Assembly: GCA_039029315.1 (NCBI GenBank)
Contig: JBCCGK010000015.1
Span: 1 to 64,000, forward strand
Source of the DNA: JBCCCJ01 sp039029315
GTDB taxonomy: Bacteria; Bacteroidota; Bacteroidia; J057
Length of the DNA stretch: 64,000 bases
Direction of reading: 5' to 3'
A program made the position numbers and the translations under genes. The notes beneath the pieces were generated by a model that saw nothing but the letters and a program-made list of their open reading frames with translations, searched no databases and was not told the DNA's origin. Below, piece after piece: positions 44,509-52,593 of this stretch. Every line of letters begins with the position of its first letter. The stretch's first letter is position 1.

Positions 44509-45525
44509 ATGAATAAACAGGTCAAAACCTTTCTCCAGCTCTTTGTTGGGATAGGGATAGCAGCTGGCTTACTGTATCTGACATTTCGGAATAGCTCATG
44601 GGAGGATATCTCTCGTCTACAGGAAGCAGACCCACTCCTGCTCGTGTTAGGGGCTGCTGCATTATTTATGATGTATATGTTCCGTGCCTGGCGATGGAGT
44701 ATGATGTTGAAGGGGGCGGGTCATCCTGCCAAACTATTTAACATCGTCCTGGCTACCCTGATCACTTATCTTGTCAATAGTCTTACCCCCAAATTGGGCG
44801 AAATTCTGCGGTGTTCAGTTTTGCTCAAAACCGATAAGGTACCAGTCTCGGCGAGTCTGGGGACTGTTGTCAGTGAGCGAGTCGCAGATGTTCTGTTTCT
44901 ATTTGGGGGAGTGGGGATTATTTTCCTACTGGAGCTGGATCGATTGGGAGCTTTATTTTCGAGTATGGCGGAAAAAATTCTCGGAGACAAAGGAACAGAA
45001 TGGTTTATTGGAATTGGGGTGGTATTGGTGATTGGAGCTGGTGTAGGCTTCTACTTTTTGCGGAGCTCTCGTTTTCAGGAAGGGCTCATAGGGAAAGTAC
45101 AGGCATTTTTGAACGATATGCTGGATGCTGCCAAAAGTGTGTTCCGCCTGGAGCGTCCCTGGTTATTTATTCTGCATACTATCGGCCTTTGGGCTTGTCT
45201 GGTACTGATGAATTATCTCTTTCTTCTAGCGTTGCCAGAAACCTCAGACCTTGGATGGTATATGGCAATTCTGATTCTCTTCATTGGAGGACTGGGATGG
45301 GCCCTTCCTGTTCCTGGCGGAATGGGCACCACTCATTTTATTATCTGGCAATTGTTCCTGGCGTTTGAACTCAGTGAAACCGCTGGCAAGAATGCTGCGA
45401 TTCTTTCGAATGGTGCAACCCTGATTTACAATGTATTTTTCGGAATCCTTGCATGGTTCATTTTTCTCTGGATTGCTTTTCGAATTGATCAGGCACAAAA
45501 ATCAAAGAAAACTTCTGGGAACTGA
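44509..45525 (+). CDS. YbhN-like / lysylphosphatidylglycerol-synthase-TM family membrane protein
   Basis: A 338-residue polytopic protein with about eight transmembrane helices and the family landmarks RAWRWSMML near residue 60 and LTPKLGEILRCSVL near 95, plus VVSERVADV. This flippase-like family (UPF0104) includes the membrane half of MprF and YbhN proteins near lipid or glycan export genes. The exact function is unknown. I chose the ATG at 44509; upstream codons in frame overlap the promoter and operator region. Confidence 0.82.
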   Translation: MNKQVKTFLQLFVGIGIAAGLLYLTFRNSSWEDISRLQEADPLLLVLGAAALFMMYMFRAWRWSMMLKGAGHPAKLFNIVLATLITYLVNSLTPKLGEILRCSVLLKTDKVPVSASLGTVVSERVADVLFLFGGVGIIFLLELDRLGALFSSMAEKILGDKGTEWFIGIGVVLVIGAGVGFYFLRSSRFQEGLIGKVQAFLNDMLDAAKSVFRLERPWLFILHTIGLWACLVLMNYLFLLALPETSDLGWYMAILILFIGGLGWALPVPGGMGTTHFIIWQLFLAFELSETAGKNAAILSNGATLIYNVFFGILAWFIFLWIAFRIDQAQKSKKTSGN

Positions 45526-45536
45526 TAAAATCTCCG

Positions 45537-45544
45537 TAAATTTG
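45537..45544 (+). promoter_or_regulatory. -7 element (TAAATTTG) for guaB
   Basis: TAAATTTG matches TAnnTTTG and lies 31 bases before the guaB ATG at 45576. Confidence 0.5.
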
Positions 45545-45575
45545 CTCGGCAAATGTCAGCAGATATTTGCCACTT

Positions 45576-47048
45576 ATGACCAACCAATCAAAATTTCTCT
45601 TCGAAGGACTCACATATGACGATGTCCTTCTCGCACCAGCTTATTCTGAGATTCTTCCGCGTGAGGTCAATACGTCCTCCCTTCTCACACGTGAGATCCG
45701 ACTCAATCTTCCAGTTGTCAGTGCTGCAATGGATACGGTAACAGAACACCGTATGGCGATTGCAATGGCGGCAAGTGGAGGGATCGGAATGATTCACAAA
45801 AATATGGGAATTGACCAGCAGGCAGAAGAAGTACGCAAAGTCAAACGGTCTGAAAGCGGAATGATCGTAGACCCTATTACCCTCAAAGCAGACGATACCC
45901 TGGCAAGAGCCTCTCGCATCATGGCCGAGCATCGAATTGGAGGAATCCCGATCGTCGATGATGCAGGCTATCTTGTAGGCATCCTGACCAATCGCGATTT
46001 GCGATTCGAAGCCTATGATGGCCGCAAAGTCTCTGAATTGATGACTACCGAAAATCTGATCACGGCCCCGGAAGGCACTACCCTAGAACAGGCGGAAGAA
46101 ATCATTCGCAGGTACAAGGTGGAGAAGCTTCCCGTGATCAATGATGATGGGAAAATCATCGGATTGATTACCTATCGAGACATCATCAAAAAACAAACCT
46201 TTCCCAATGCCTGTAAAGATCATTTGGGACGATTGCGTGCAGGAGCCGCTGTAGGAGTAACCGCCAACACCTTTGAGCGCATAGAGGCACTCGAAAAGGC
46301 CGGAGTGGATGTGATCACGGTAGACACAGCACATGGCCATTCTGCAGGTGTATTGCGCCTGATTAAGGAAGTTCGCCAAAGGTTCCCGGATCTTCAAATC
46401 ATCGGTGGAAATGTTGCCACAAAAGCTGGAACTCAAGCCCTGATCGATGCCGGTGTAGACGGCGTAAAGGTTGGAGTCGGCCCTGGTAGTATTTGTACTA
46501 CGCGTGTGATTGCGGGTGTGGGTGTCCCTCAATTGTCGGCAGTTCTGGAAGGGGTAAAAGCTGCTGAGGCTGCAGGCATTCCAGTCATTGCAGATGGTGG
46601 AATCAAATACTCAGGAGATGTCGTCAAAGCCCTGGTAGCTGGAGCTAGTAGTATTATGGCCGGCGGACTTCTGGCAGGAACAGATGAAAGCCCGGGAGAA
46701 ACCGTCTTATATGAAGGTCGAAAATTCAAGACCTACAGGGGGATGGGATCGATTGAAGCGATGAAGGAAGGCAGTAAGGATCGCTATTTCCAGGATGTTG
46801 AAGACGATATCAAAAAACTGGTTCCCGAGGGGATCGTAGGACGTGTTGCTTATAAAGGAAGAGTGGCTGAAGTCCTCTACCAATTGGAGGGGGGGCTAAG
46901 GGCTGGTATGGGATATTGTGGAGCCGGGAATATTCGGGCGCTTCAGCAAAGTCAGTTCATTCGCATCACCAACGCAGGACTCAGAGAAAGTCATCCACAT
47001 GATGTACAGATTATCAAGGAGGCTCCGAATTATTCTGCCCGAAGGTAG
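45576..47048 (+). CDS. guaB: Inosine-5'-monophosphate dehydrogenase
   Basis: A 490-residue cytoplasmic enzyme oxidising IMP to XMP with NAD+, the committed step of GTP synthesis. The barrel begins with LTYDDVLLAPAYSEI. Two CBS domains (Bateman module, about 95-205) are inserted. The catalytic loop GVGPGSICTTR holds the nucleophilic Cys, and the flap and C-terminal GGLRAGMGYCGA are intact. I chose the ATG at 45576 (MTNQSKFLFEGL); a TTG three codons upstream is also in frame. A 36-bp palindrome follows the gene. Confidence 0.97.
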   Translation: MTNQSKFLFEGLTYDDVLLAPAYSEILPREVNTSSLLTREIRLNLPVVSAAMDTVTEHRMAIAMAASGGIGMIHKNMGIDQQAEEVRKVKRSESGMIVDPITLKADDTLARASRIMAEHRIGGIPIVDDAGYLVGILTNRDLRFEAYDGRKVSELMTTENLITAPEGTTLEQAEEIIRRYKVEKLPVINDDGKIIGLITYRDIIKKQTFPNACKDHLGRLRAGAAVGVTANTFERIEALEKAGVDVITVDTAHGHSAGVLRLIKEVRQRFPDLQIIGGNVATKAGTQALIDAGVDGVKVGVGPGSICTTRVIAGVGVPQLSAVLEGVKAAEAAGIPVIADGGIKYSGDVVKALVAGASSIMAGGLLAGTDESPGETVLYEGRKFKTYRGMGSIEAMKEGSKDRYFQDVEDDIKKLVPEGIVGRVAYKGRVAEVLYQLEGGLRAGMGYCGAGNIRALQQSQFIRITNAGLRESHPHDVQIIKEAPNYSARR

Positions 47049-47115
47049 ATAGAATATAGAAAGAAGACTGATAGCCTCTGGAGATTCACAGGAACTTTTT
47101 TAGCAGCAGTAAGAG

Positions 47116-47151
47116 TGAGGGGAATGGAAATGCGCATTTCCATTCCCCTCA
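47116..47151. terminator. Perfect 36-bp palindrome between guaB and a converging gene
   Basis: Positions 47116-47133 and 47134-47151 are exact reverse complements with no spacer. The GAGGGG/CCCCTC ends and central GCGC favour a strong hairpin. It probably terminates both converging transcripts. Confidence 0.75.
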
Positions 47152-47171
47152 TTCCAAAACAATGATAGGAC

Positions 47172-48500
47172 CTAGTGGATACTTCCCAGGACAATCCGCT
47201 GGATCTCTGGATCGTAATACATCAGGTGTTTTTGTTGCTGATTGGCAAAGCCTGTCAAATGGGGTTTGCCCCAGAATATCGGAGGAGGAAACCGCATTTC
47301 AGCTACATCTGCATGTGGTAAGCTGGCTGGAGTATGAGAAGGAATACTGAGGACAATGGAGAAATAGCAATTATTGATTTGCTGATCGACCAACATGCCT
47401 GTCAGGCCAAGCTGATGATCGAGCTTAACGCCACCGATCTGCAACTCCAGGAGTGTATCCTGAATCACAGTCCCCGAAAGTGCCAGATATGGATGTCCTG
47501 CCAGTGTATCCAGCCAGGATTGGGTGTCCTCTAGCAGGATCGTTTCTCCCCTAGAGTTTTGGGCGACAAAATCTCCTCGAAAAAAAGCAGTGGAGTCCTC
47601 GATTCCGACGGCATATGCCATGATGAGTTGATCCTCTCGCAAGGATCGGACTTCGATTTTCAATGAATCCTGACTTGCAGCTGCCTGATAGAGATAATTG
47701 CCAAGAATCAGAGAATTGTTTTTGACGGAAATGAGTTCGTCTCTTCCTAAAGAAAAACCGGGAGCTGGCAAGGTCCATTCCTTTTTTTCCTCTGACAAAA
47801 GATTGATTTCTACCAGATGTGTACTCCCCAACTCATCCAGGCTGAGATAGATTCTGTCATCTTTGAGATACATCTTACCAGGATACCATGTCGATTCCAG
47901 TCCCTGGCTGCTGTCTGCCTCGACTCTGGCAAAGTGATATTGAGCTTTTTGAAGGATTTCCGGATGTCCCAATTCGAACTCTTGTGTATTGAATTGTTGA
48001 CCTCCTTCGAATCGACACAATCGTACGCTACTTCCTCCTCTGGGCATACGGAGGATGTGTAGGATCCCTTCATGTGTAAATGATCCCCAATAGACACTGT
48101 GTCGTGGAAGGCGCCCCATGTCGATCCCGAACCATTCAGGTTCACCTGTCTCCTTCTCTACACTCAAGACTTCATAGGCCCCATCAGTTTGGTGTTGGTA
48201 ACAGAAGTGCAGGGAACCTGGCATATCCGTGAAGCCAAGAAAGGTGTATTCTTCCGGAAGAGGCAAATCGCTCAAACGAAAACTATTGCGAAGATCCATA
48301 TCTGAGGAGAGAACAAAGATCTGTGCTTCCGTTTCTTCCAAAAAAATCAGGGTAATTTCTCCCTCTCCCTGGAGCACATGAATTGCTGTACTGTCAGTGA
48401 TAGAAGGATTGAGTTCTAATAATGGTTGAAAATCTACAGGTTGCGCCTGAAGGATCCCGAGAACAAATAAGAGCAGGCCAAAGAATGAGAATCTGGACAT
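47172..48500 (-). CDS. Secreted protein of unknown function (beta-propeller-like)
   Basis: A 442-residue exported protein (signal peptide to about residue 19, ILQAQ). The rest is almost entirely short beta strands with recurring hydrophobic/charged alternation (KMYLKDDRIYLSLDELG, NNSLILGNYLY, RGDFVAQNSRGETILL), as in beta-propeller proteins. No T9SS sorting domain or catalytic motif is evident. A single gene converging on guaB. Function unknown. Confidence 0.65.
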   Translation of the reverse strand: MSRFSFFGLLLFVLGILQAQPVDFQPLLELNPSITDSTAIHVLQGEGEITLIFLEETEAQIFVLSSDMDLRNSFRLSDLPLPEEYTFLGFTDMPGSLHFCYQHQTDGAYEVLSVEKETGEPEWFGIDMGRLPRHSVYWGSFTHEGILHILRMPRGGSSVRLCRFEGGQQFNTQEFELGHPEILQKAQYHFARVEADSSQGLESTWYPGKMYLKDDRIYLSLDELGSTHLVEINLLSEEKKEWTLPAPGFSLGRDELISVKNNSLILGNYLYQAAASQDSLKIEVRSLREDQLIMAYAVGIEDSTAFFRGDFVAQNSRGETILLEDTQSWLDTLAGHPYLALSGTVIQDTLLELQIGGVKLDHQLGLTGMLVDQQINNCYFSIVLSIPSHTPASLPHADVAEMRFPPPIFWGKPHLTGFANQQQKHLMYYDPEIQRIVLGSIH

Positions 48501-48600
48501 AAAGCCTTTGTCAAGGTGAAAGAGTGAACTGGAAGTAGTAGGGATCTAATTAGTGGACAGGACTTGGTAGCAATGGATGCATAAATAGGACAGTTGAGAC

Positions 48601-48630
48601 AAAAAAATCCCCACCCTTGTCAGGTGGGGA
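48601..48630 (-). terminator. Intrinsic terminator after the PspA-partner gene
   Basis: TCCCCACC (48608-48615) pairs with GGTGGGGA (48623-48630) around a seven-base loop. On the minus strand the stem is followed by seven T (48601-48607), about 75 bases after the stop at 48706. Confidence 0.9.
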
Positions 48631-48705
48631 ATATAAGGTATAAAGGAAAAAAGGGAAAATAATGTGATCTAGTCGCCTTGAGATCCTTTATACCCCGATT
48701 ATGTC

Positions 48706-49155
48706 TTACCAATCTCCTAGAGATTTGGAGGGAGGATCTTTCTTTTCTTCCTCAGATGTCTCCTCCTCAGAGGCATCTGATTTGGCCTTTTCATCCTCAT
48801 CTTCCAGCAATCCCATCTCCCGTTTCATATCTTTCAGGAGTTGTGCAGCTGAGAATTTTTCTGCTTCTGCTTCCTTCGCAAGTTTTTCAAGCTTCTGGGA
48901 GGTAGAAGATGCTTCATCAAGATGGATATCCAGCTTGGCTTCTGACAAGGCAGCGTCCTGATTCAACTTGTTGATCCAGTCGTCTGTATCATCATTGAGC
49001 AAATCGGAGGTGAGATCCGAGATCGCATCATTCATTTTTTTGGAATGACGCAAACGCTTTGTTTGCTCCAAAAACTCTTTCTTCTTCTGAAGATCTCGCT
49101 TATAGGCGGCCTTCATTTCTTCCTTCAGCTTTTTGCGTTTTTCTTCGCCAGTCAT
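48706..49155 (-). CDS. Small coiled-coil protein sharing the PspA C-terminal module
   Basis: A 149-residue charged protein with a Lys/Glu-rich helical N-terminus and acidic tail. Residues about 58-125 align well with the C-terminal ~70 residues of the PspA encoded just upstream: DAALSEAKLDIHLD against ETAKNEARMEMALD, and SAAQLLKDMKREMGL against RAADLVKQFKMEMGL. The coiled-coil body of PspA is missing. It follows pspA by 42 bases on the same strand and ends at a strong terminator, so the two form an operon. A role as a PspA partner or regulator is inferred. Confidence 0.8.
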   Translation of the reverse strand: MTGEEKRKKLKEEMKAAYKRDLQKKKEFLEQTKRLRHSKKMNDAISDLTSDLLNDDTDDWINKLNQDAALSEAKLDIHLDEASSTSQKLEKLAKEAEAEKFSAAQLLKDMKREMGLLEDEDEKAKSDASEEETSEEEKKDPPSKSLGDW

Positions 49156-49197
49156 AATGATTCACGCTTAGGATGGGACAAGAATGTTCAGCTTTGA

Positions 49198-49920
49198 TTA
49201 TTCAAGCTCTCGTTTTGGAGGCTCAAAATCAATATCTCCGCCTGTTGGATCTTCAGAATCAAGCCCCATTTCCATTTTGAATTGTTTAACCAAATCAGCT
49301 GCACGGAGGCTTTCAGCTTCTTCTTCAATTTTCATCGAATCCGTATCTACTGAATCAAGCGCCATCTCCATGCGTGCCTCATTTTTGGCAGTTTCTTCAT
49401 TGATTCGATTCAGCATCTCATCATGGGTTGCATCAATGCCACCAACCTCAAAGGATTCCATGGTATCAGCAATTTTGGATTGCCACTTGGCACGCTCATG
49501 TGCACGAAGTGCTTCTCTTGCCTCTTCAATTTTTTTCGATCGCTGCTTCATGAACACTTTTTTGACTTCCAATGCTTTTTGATAAGCGATTTTGGAAGTT
49601 TCAAATTGTTCTTTGGTTTGAAGCATATGAGACTTGGTATTCTCAAGTCGAAGGGCATAGTTTTGAGCAATGTCATCTCTCCCAGCCTGGATAGCAGCCT
49701 TCATTTTAGAGACGAGATCTTTGTATTCCCGCTGGTATTTGTTGAGTTCTTTTTGCAGCAGGGTAACACTGGCCTTAACAGTTGCAATGCTTTCATTCAT
49801 TTTGGGGATCTGATCGTTCAGTTCCCGCATATTTTGCTCCAGGATCAATTTGGGGTCTTCAATGGAACTAACCAAGCCTCCGAATAGACCGCGGATGGCA
49901 CGTACAAATCGTTTCCACAT
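49198..49920 (-). CDS. pspA: PspA/IM30 (Vipp1) family membrane-stress protein
   Basis: A 240-residue ESCRT-III-like protein that coats and repairs stressed inner membrane. The amphipathic N-terminal helix (MWKRFVRAIRGLFGGLVSSIEDP) is followed by long coiled-coil helices (ILEQNMRELNDQIPKMNESI onward) to about residue 190, then a C-terminal extension ending AADLVKQFKMEMGL and an acidic tail. No pspF, pspB or pspC is nearby. The co-transcribed 149-residue gene repeats its C-terminal module. A 6-bp hairpin (49968-49983) lies in its leader. Confidence 0.9.
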   Translation of the reverse strand: MWKRFVRAIRGLFGGLVSSIEDPKLILEQNMRELNDQIPKMNESIATVKASVTLLQKELNKYQREYKDLVSKMKAAIQAGRDDIAQNYALRLENTKSHMLQTKEQFETSKIAYQKALEVKKVFMKQRSKKIEEAREALRAHERAKWQSKIADTMESFEVGGIDATHDEMLNRINEETAKNEARMEMALDSVDTDSMKIEEEAESLRAADLVKQFKMEMGLDSEDPTGGDIDFEPPKRELE

Positions 49921-50116
49921 ATCAATTTTAGATTTTCAGAATATTAGAATTGACTCTTAGTTGTATGTACGGGAAATCCCGTATCATAGTTAATAGACAT
50001 CTGGGAATGGAAACGGTTTGAACCTTCCAACAGATGGCCTCCTAATTTAACAACTTCTTACAAAATTCCCAGTTTCTTTGGCTGTAATAATGGAAAATTC
50101 GACCTCTGGCCCTCCT

Positions 50117-50854
50117 TCAGATTTCTTTTATTACAAACTTTGGGACCCAGGTCTGGAATTGTCCCATGGAAATGTGGCACCAAATATCCTGTTCTTCCAG
50201 TATGGAAACTGTGGCTCCTGGTGAAATGGGAAGTGTCCGATAAGTGGCAGCATAACCAGGAAGATCGTAATAGGCACTTTTTTGCATGACAACTGCTTTT
50301 TTGTCCAGGTCTAATTGCTGTGTCAACCAAATCGTGCTGAGACCGATGACAAGACTACTCAAACTGAGTCCAAGTGTGATGCGCCAGAGCCTCGATGGAA
50401 GCAGGAAACTGCCTGCTGCGAGGATGGTGCCAAGGAGCATAAGAGAAATGAGCCAGTGTTCGTGGTGATGAATCCATATCGCATAGGAAGACCAGGCTTC
50501 TCCGGCAGATAAGCGTCCGCGACTGCCTTTGTCCATGAGTTGTTCGATTTTGGCTTCGAGATGTGTACCCCCGATTTCCCATTGGAGCTTCCTCAAATAA
50601 TAGATGCTTTGTGGATAGTCCTGCAATTGCTCATGCATAAAGGCCAACCTATACAGCATGTCTGCCTGAAAATAATTCTGCCCCAATAACGCTTCATACA
50701 CCTGAATGGCTTCGGGATATCTTTCATAATCAAAGAGATGCTTGGCATAGCTTTGAAGACTGTCTGTTGGGGAGGCAAATAGGATAGAGGAAGGAAGAGA
50801 CAGATACATCCCACTTATCAAGAAAAATATTCTAAATTTATTTGACATTCCCAT
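50117..50854 (-). CDS. TPR/SH3 membrane protein (BatE-like)
   Basis: About 245 residues from the ATG at 50854 (an in-frame ATG at 50881 lies on the opposite-strand tRNA promoter). A signal segment (about 6-28) is followed by TPR-like helices (YEALLGQNYFQADMLYRLAF and DYPQSIYYLRKL), two transmembrane helices near 125-175, and a C-terminal SH3-like domain (GATVSILEEQDIWCHI, TWVPKFVIKEI). This is the architecture of BatE from Bacteroidota aerotolerance operons, but no batA-D genes are adjacent, so the role is uncertain. Confidence 0.7.
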   Translation of the reverse strand: MGMSNKFRIFFLISGMYLSLPSSILFASPTDSLQSYAKHLFDYERYPEAIQVYEALLGQNYFQADMLYRLAFMHEQLQDYPQSIYYLRKLQWEIGGTHLEAKIEQLMDKGSRGRLSAGEAWSSYAIWIHHHEHWLISLMLLGTILAAGSFLLPSRLWRITLGLSLSSLVIGLSTIWLTQQLDLDKKAVVMQKSAYYDLPGYAATYRTLPISPGATVSILEEQDIWCHISMGQFQTWVPKFVIKEI

Positions 50855-50874
50855 AAGGATGATCTTATCTTTGC
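50842..50874 (+). promoter_or_regulatory. Promoter of the tRNA-Lys/tRNA-Leu transcript
   Basis: TTTG at 50842-50845 and TATCTTTG at 50867-50874 are 21 bases apart, a near-ideal Bacteroidota promoter 45 bases before tRNA-Lys. Confidence 0.8.
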
Positions 50875-50918
50875 GTCGCAATTATGTGAAGGGATTCCTT
50901 TTCATCTATTGCAAGGTA

Positions 50919-50991
50919 GATTCGGTAGCTCAGCTGGTAGAGCATCTGCCTTTTAAGCAGAGGGTCCTGGGTTCGAGCCCCAGCCGAATCA
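50919..50991 (+). tRNA. tRNA-Lys (anticodon TTT)
   Basis: A 73-nt cloverleaf: acceptor GATTCGG/CCGAATC, D arm with AGCTCAGCTGGTAGAG, anticodon arm CTGCC-TTTTAAG-GCAG-type with anticodon TTT, T arm with GGTTCGAGCCC, discriminator A. CCA is not encoded. Confidence 0.97.
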
Positions 50992-51068
50992 CAAACGCCC
51001 TGGCAATATCGCATTGTCAGGGCAAATTTCAAACTATCGTTCTTTTTCAACATATACAGCTATGTAAT

Positions 51069-51153
51069 GCCCAGGTGGCGGAACTGGTAGACGCGCTAGC
51101 TTGAGGGGCTAGTGTCCGATAAGGACGTGGGGGTTCGAATCCCCCCCTGGGTA
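51069..51153 (+). tRNA. tRNA-Leu (anticodon GAG)
   Basis: An 85-nt class II tRNA with acceptor GCCCAGG/CCTGGGT (one G-U pair), an anticodon stem GCTAG around TTGAGGG giving anticodon GAG, a long variable arm (TGTCCGATAAGGACGT) and T arm GGTTCGAATCC. It lies 77 bases after tRNA-Lys. CCA is not encoded. Confidence 0.96.
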
Positions 51154-51190
51154 CAAAACGGTCCATACGATGCGTATGGACCGTTTTGTA
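51152..51190 (+). terminator. Terminator of the tRNA-Lys/tRNA-Leu operon
   Basis: An 18-bp perfect stem (51152-51169 with 51173-51190) with a three-base loop, AAAAC/GTTTT at the base, directly abutting the tRNA-Leu 3' end. Confidence 0.88.
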
Positions 51191-51261
51191 TTGCTGTTGC
51201 CAAACAGTTTTGTTGTGCGGGGAGAAAAAAATAAGCACCCAAAAACATTTGGTGGATTCTC

Positions 51262-52527
51262 CTATTCAAAAAATGGGACACCTTCCTGCGCATATTTTCG
51301 CATGCCTTCCTCATTGATCTCTACACCAATTCCCGGCTTCTCGGATAGTGGGATAAAGCCATCCACTACCATCTCCCCCTCAAACTCTACGATCTCCTTG
51401 AACATAGGATCTTTGTGAAAATAGATCTGCCACTCTAGGATGAAAAAATTGGGGACGGAGGCACAAACATGCGCAGAGGCCATTGCACCCAGAAAAGAGG
51501 CAACCATATGCGGCGCAAAGGGCACATAGTATAGATTCGCCAGGTTTGCAATGCGTTGGCCTTCTCCCAGGCCTCCAGCCTTTTGCAAGTCGGGCATCAC
51601 AATGTCCACTGCACCAATCTCCAGGAGGGGACGAAACCCATGTGCGAGGTACAGATTTTCTCCAGCACAAATGGGGGTTTTGGTTGACTCTGTTATGTAT
51701 TTGTAGGCCTCGGGATTTTCGGCAGGGATAGGTTCTTCCAGCCACATCAGATGGAGTGGTTCGAGCAATTGAGCTGCCTGCTTCCCACTGGTAGCATCAT
51801 ACCTGCCATGCATATCTGCACAAATGTCCACATTGGGGCCAACAGCTTCTCGCGCAGCAGCTATTTGATCATACATGCGTTGGAGTTCGGCCCGATTGGC
51901 GGTCCAGTTGTAGGCATCGTATTTGTTGGGATCATTGGACTGATCCAGGTCAAATTTCATCGCAGTGAAGCCCATATCCACCACTTCCCTGGCACTTTCG
52001 GCAAACTTCTCCGGGCCTGGAAGTCGATATTGATACAGGGCAGTGTCGCAGTAAACACGGATTTTGTCCCGAAACTTTCCTCCCAACAATTGATAGACGG
52101 GCACCCCCAGAGCTTTTCCTGCCAAATCCCACAGAGCAGTTTCGACAGCACTCATCACTGCGACATACATGCCGTTTTGTGCCCCTTCAAAAAAACCTCT
52201 TCGCCGCAAATCTTCGAACAAGCGATGCACATTGAGAGGATTTTTGTCTGTCAGGCGTCTGGCAAATTCTTTTACCAAATGATACGTTCCCGGAGTGGCA
52301 TCCACCGCCTCGCCGCATCCCCAGATGTCCTGATTGGTATGGACCTTGACAAATAAGCCATGACCATTTCGAATGTAGCCACACTTGATGTCTGTGATCC
52401 TCAGATCTGAAGGTCTGGAATAGAGGGACGTCCGTTGAAGGGCTGCGATCAGGGGATCAAAACTGGCAAAGCTGAATGCGCCTGCTGTTGCCGCTGTTTT
52501 GAGAAAATGTCTGCGAGAGTAAGCCAT
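51262..52527 (-). CDS. Tat-exported enolase-superfamily dehydratase (galactonate/gluconate dehydratase-like)
   Basis: 421 residues from the ATG at 52527, chosen because it gives a textbook Tat signal (SRRHFLKTAATAG). The fold is the mandelate-racemase subgroup: the N-terminal capping domain, then metal ligands in ICADMHGRYD, WLEEPIPAENPEAY and CAGENLY, DLQKAGGL, and a catalytic His in FAPHMVAS. These match D-galactonate/gluconate-type acid-sugar dehydratases, but the precise substrate is unknown. The upstream gene encodes a secreted RraA-like protein, so both products are predicted outside the cytoplasm. Confidence 0.85.
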   Translation of the reverse strand: MAYSRRHFLKTAATAGAFSFASFDPLIAALQRTSLYSRPSDLRITDIKCGYIRNGHGLFVKVHTNQDIWGCGEAVDATPGTYHLVKEFARRLTDKNPLNVHRLFEDLRRRGFFEGAQNGMYVAVMSAVETALWDLAGKALGVPVYQLLGGKFRDKIRVYCDTALYQYRLPGPEKFAESAREVVDMGFTAMKFDLDQSNDPNKYDAYNWTANRAELQRMYDQIAAAREAVGPNVDICADMHGRYDATSGKQAAQLLEPLHLMWLEEPIPAENPEAYKYITESTKTPICAGENLYLAHGFRPLLEIGAVDIVMPDLQKAGGLGEGQRIANLANLYYVPFAPHMVASFLGAMASAHVCASVPNFFILEWQIYFHKDPMFKEIVEFEGEMVVDGFIPLSEKPGIGVEINEEGMRKYAQEGVPFFE

Positions 52528-52593
52528 AGCTATGTAATTGTTGTTCAAGATATGGAGACATCCGTTTACTGTTGAGTTGAGGAAATTTCTCAC

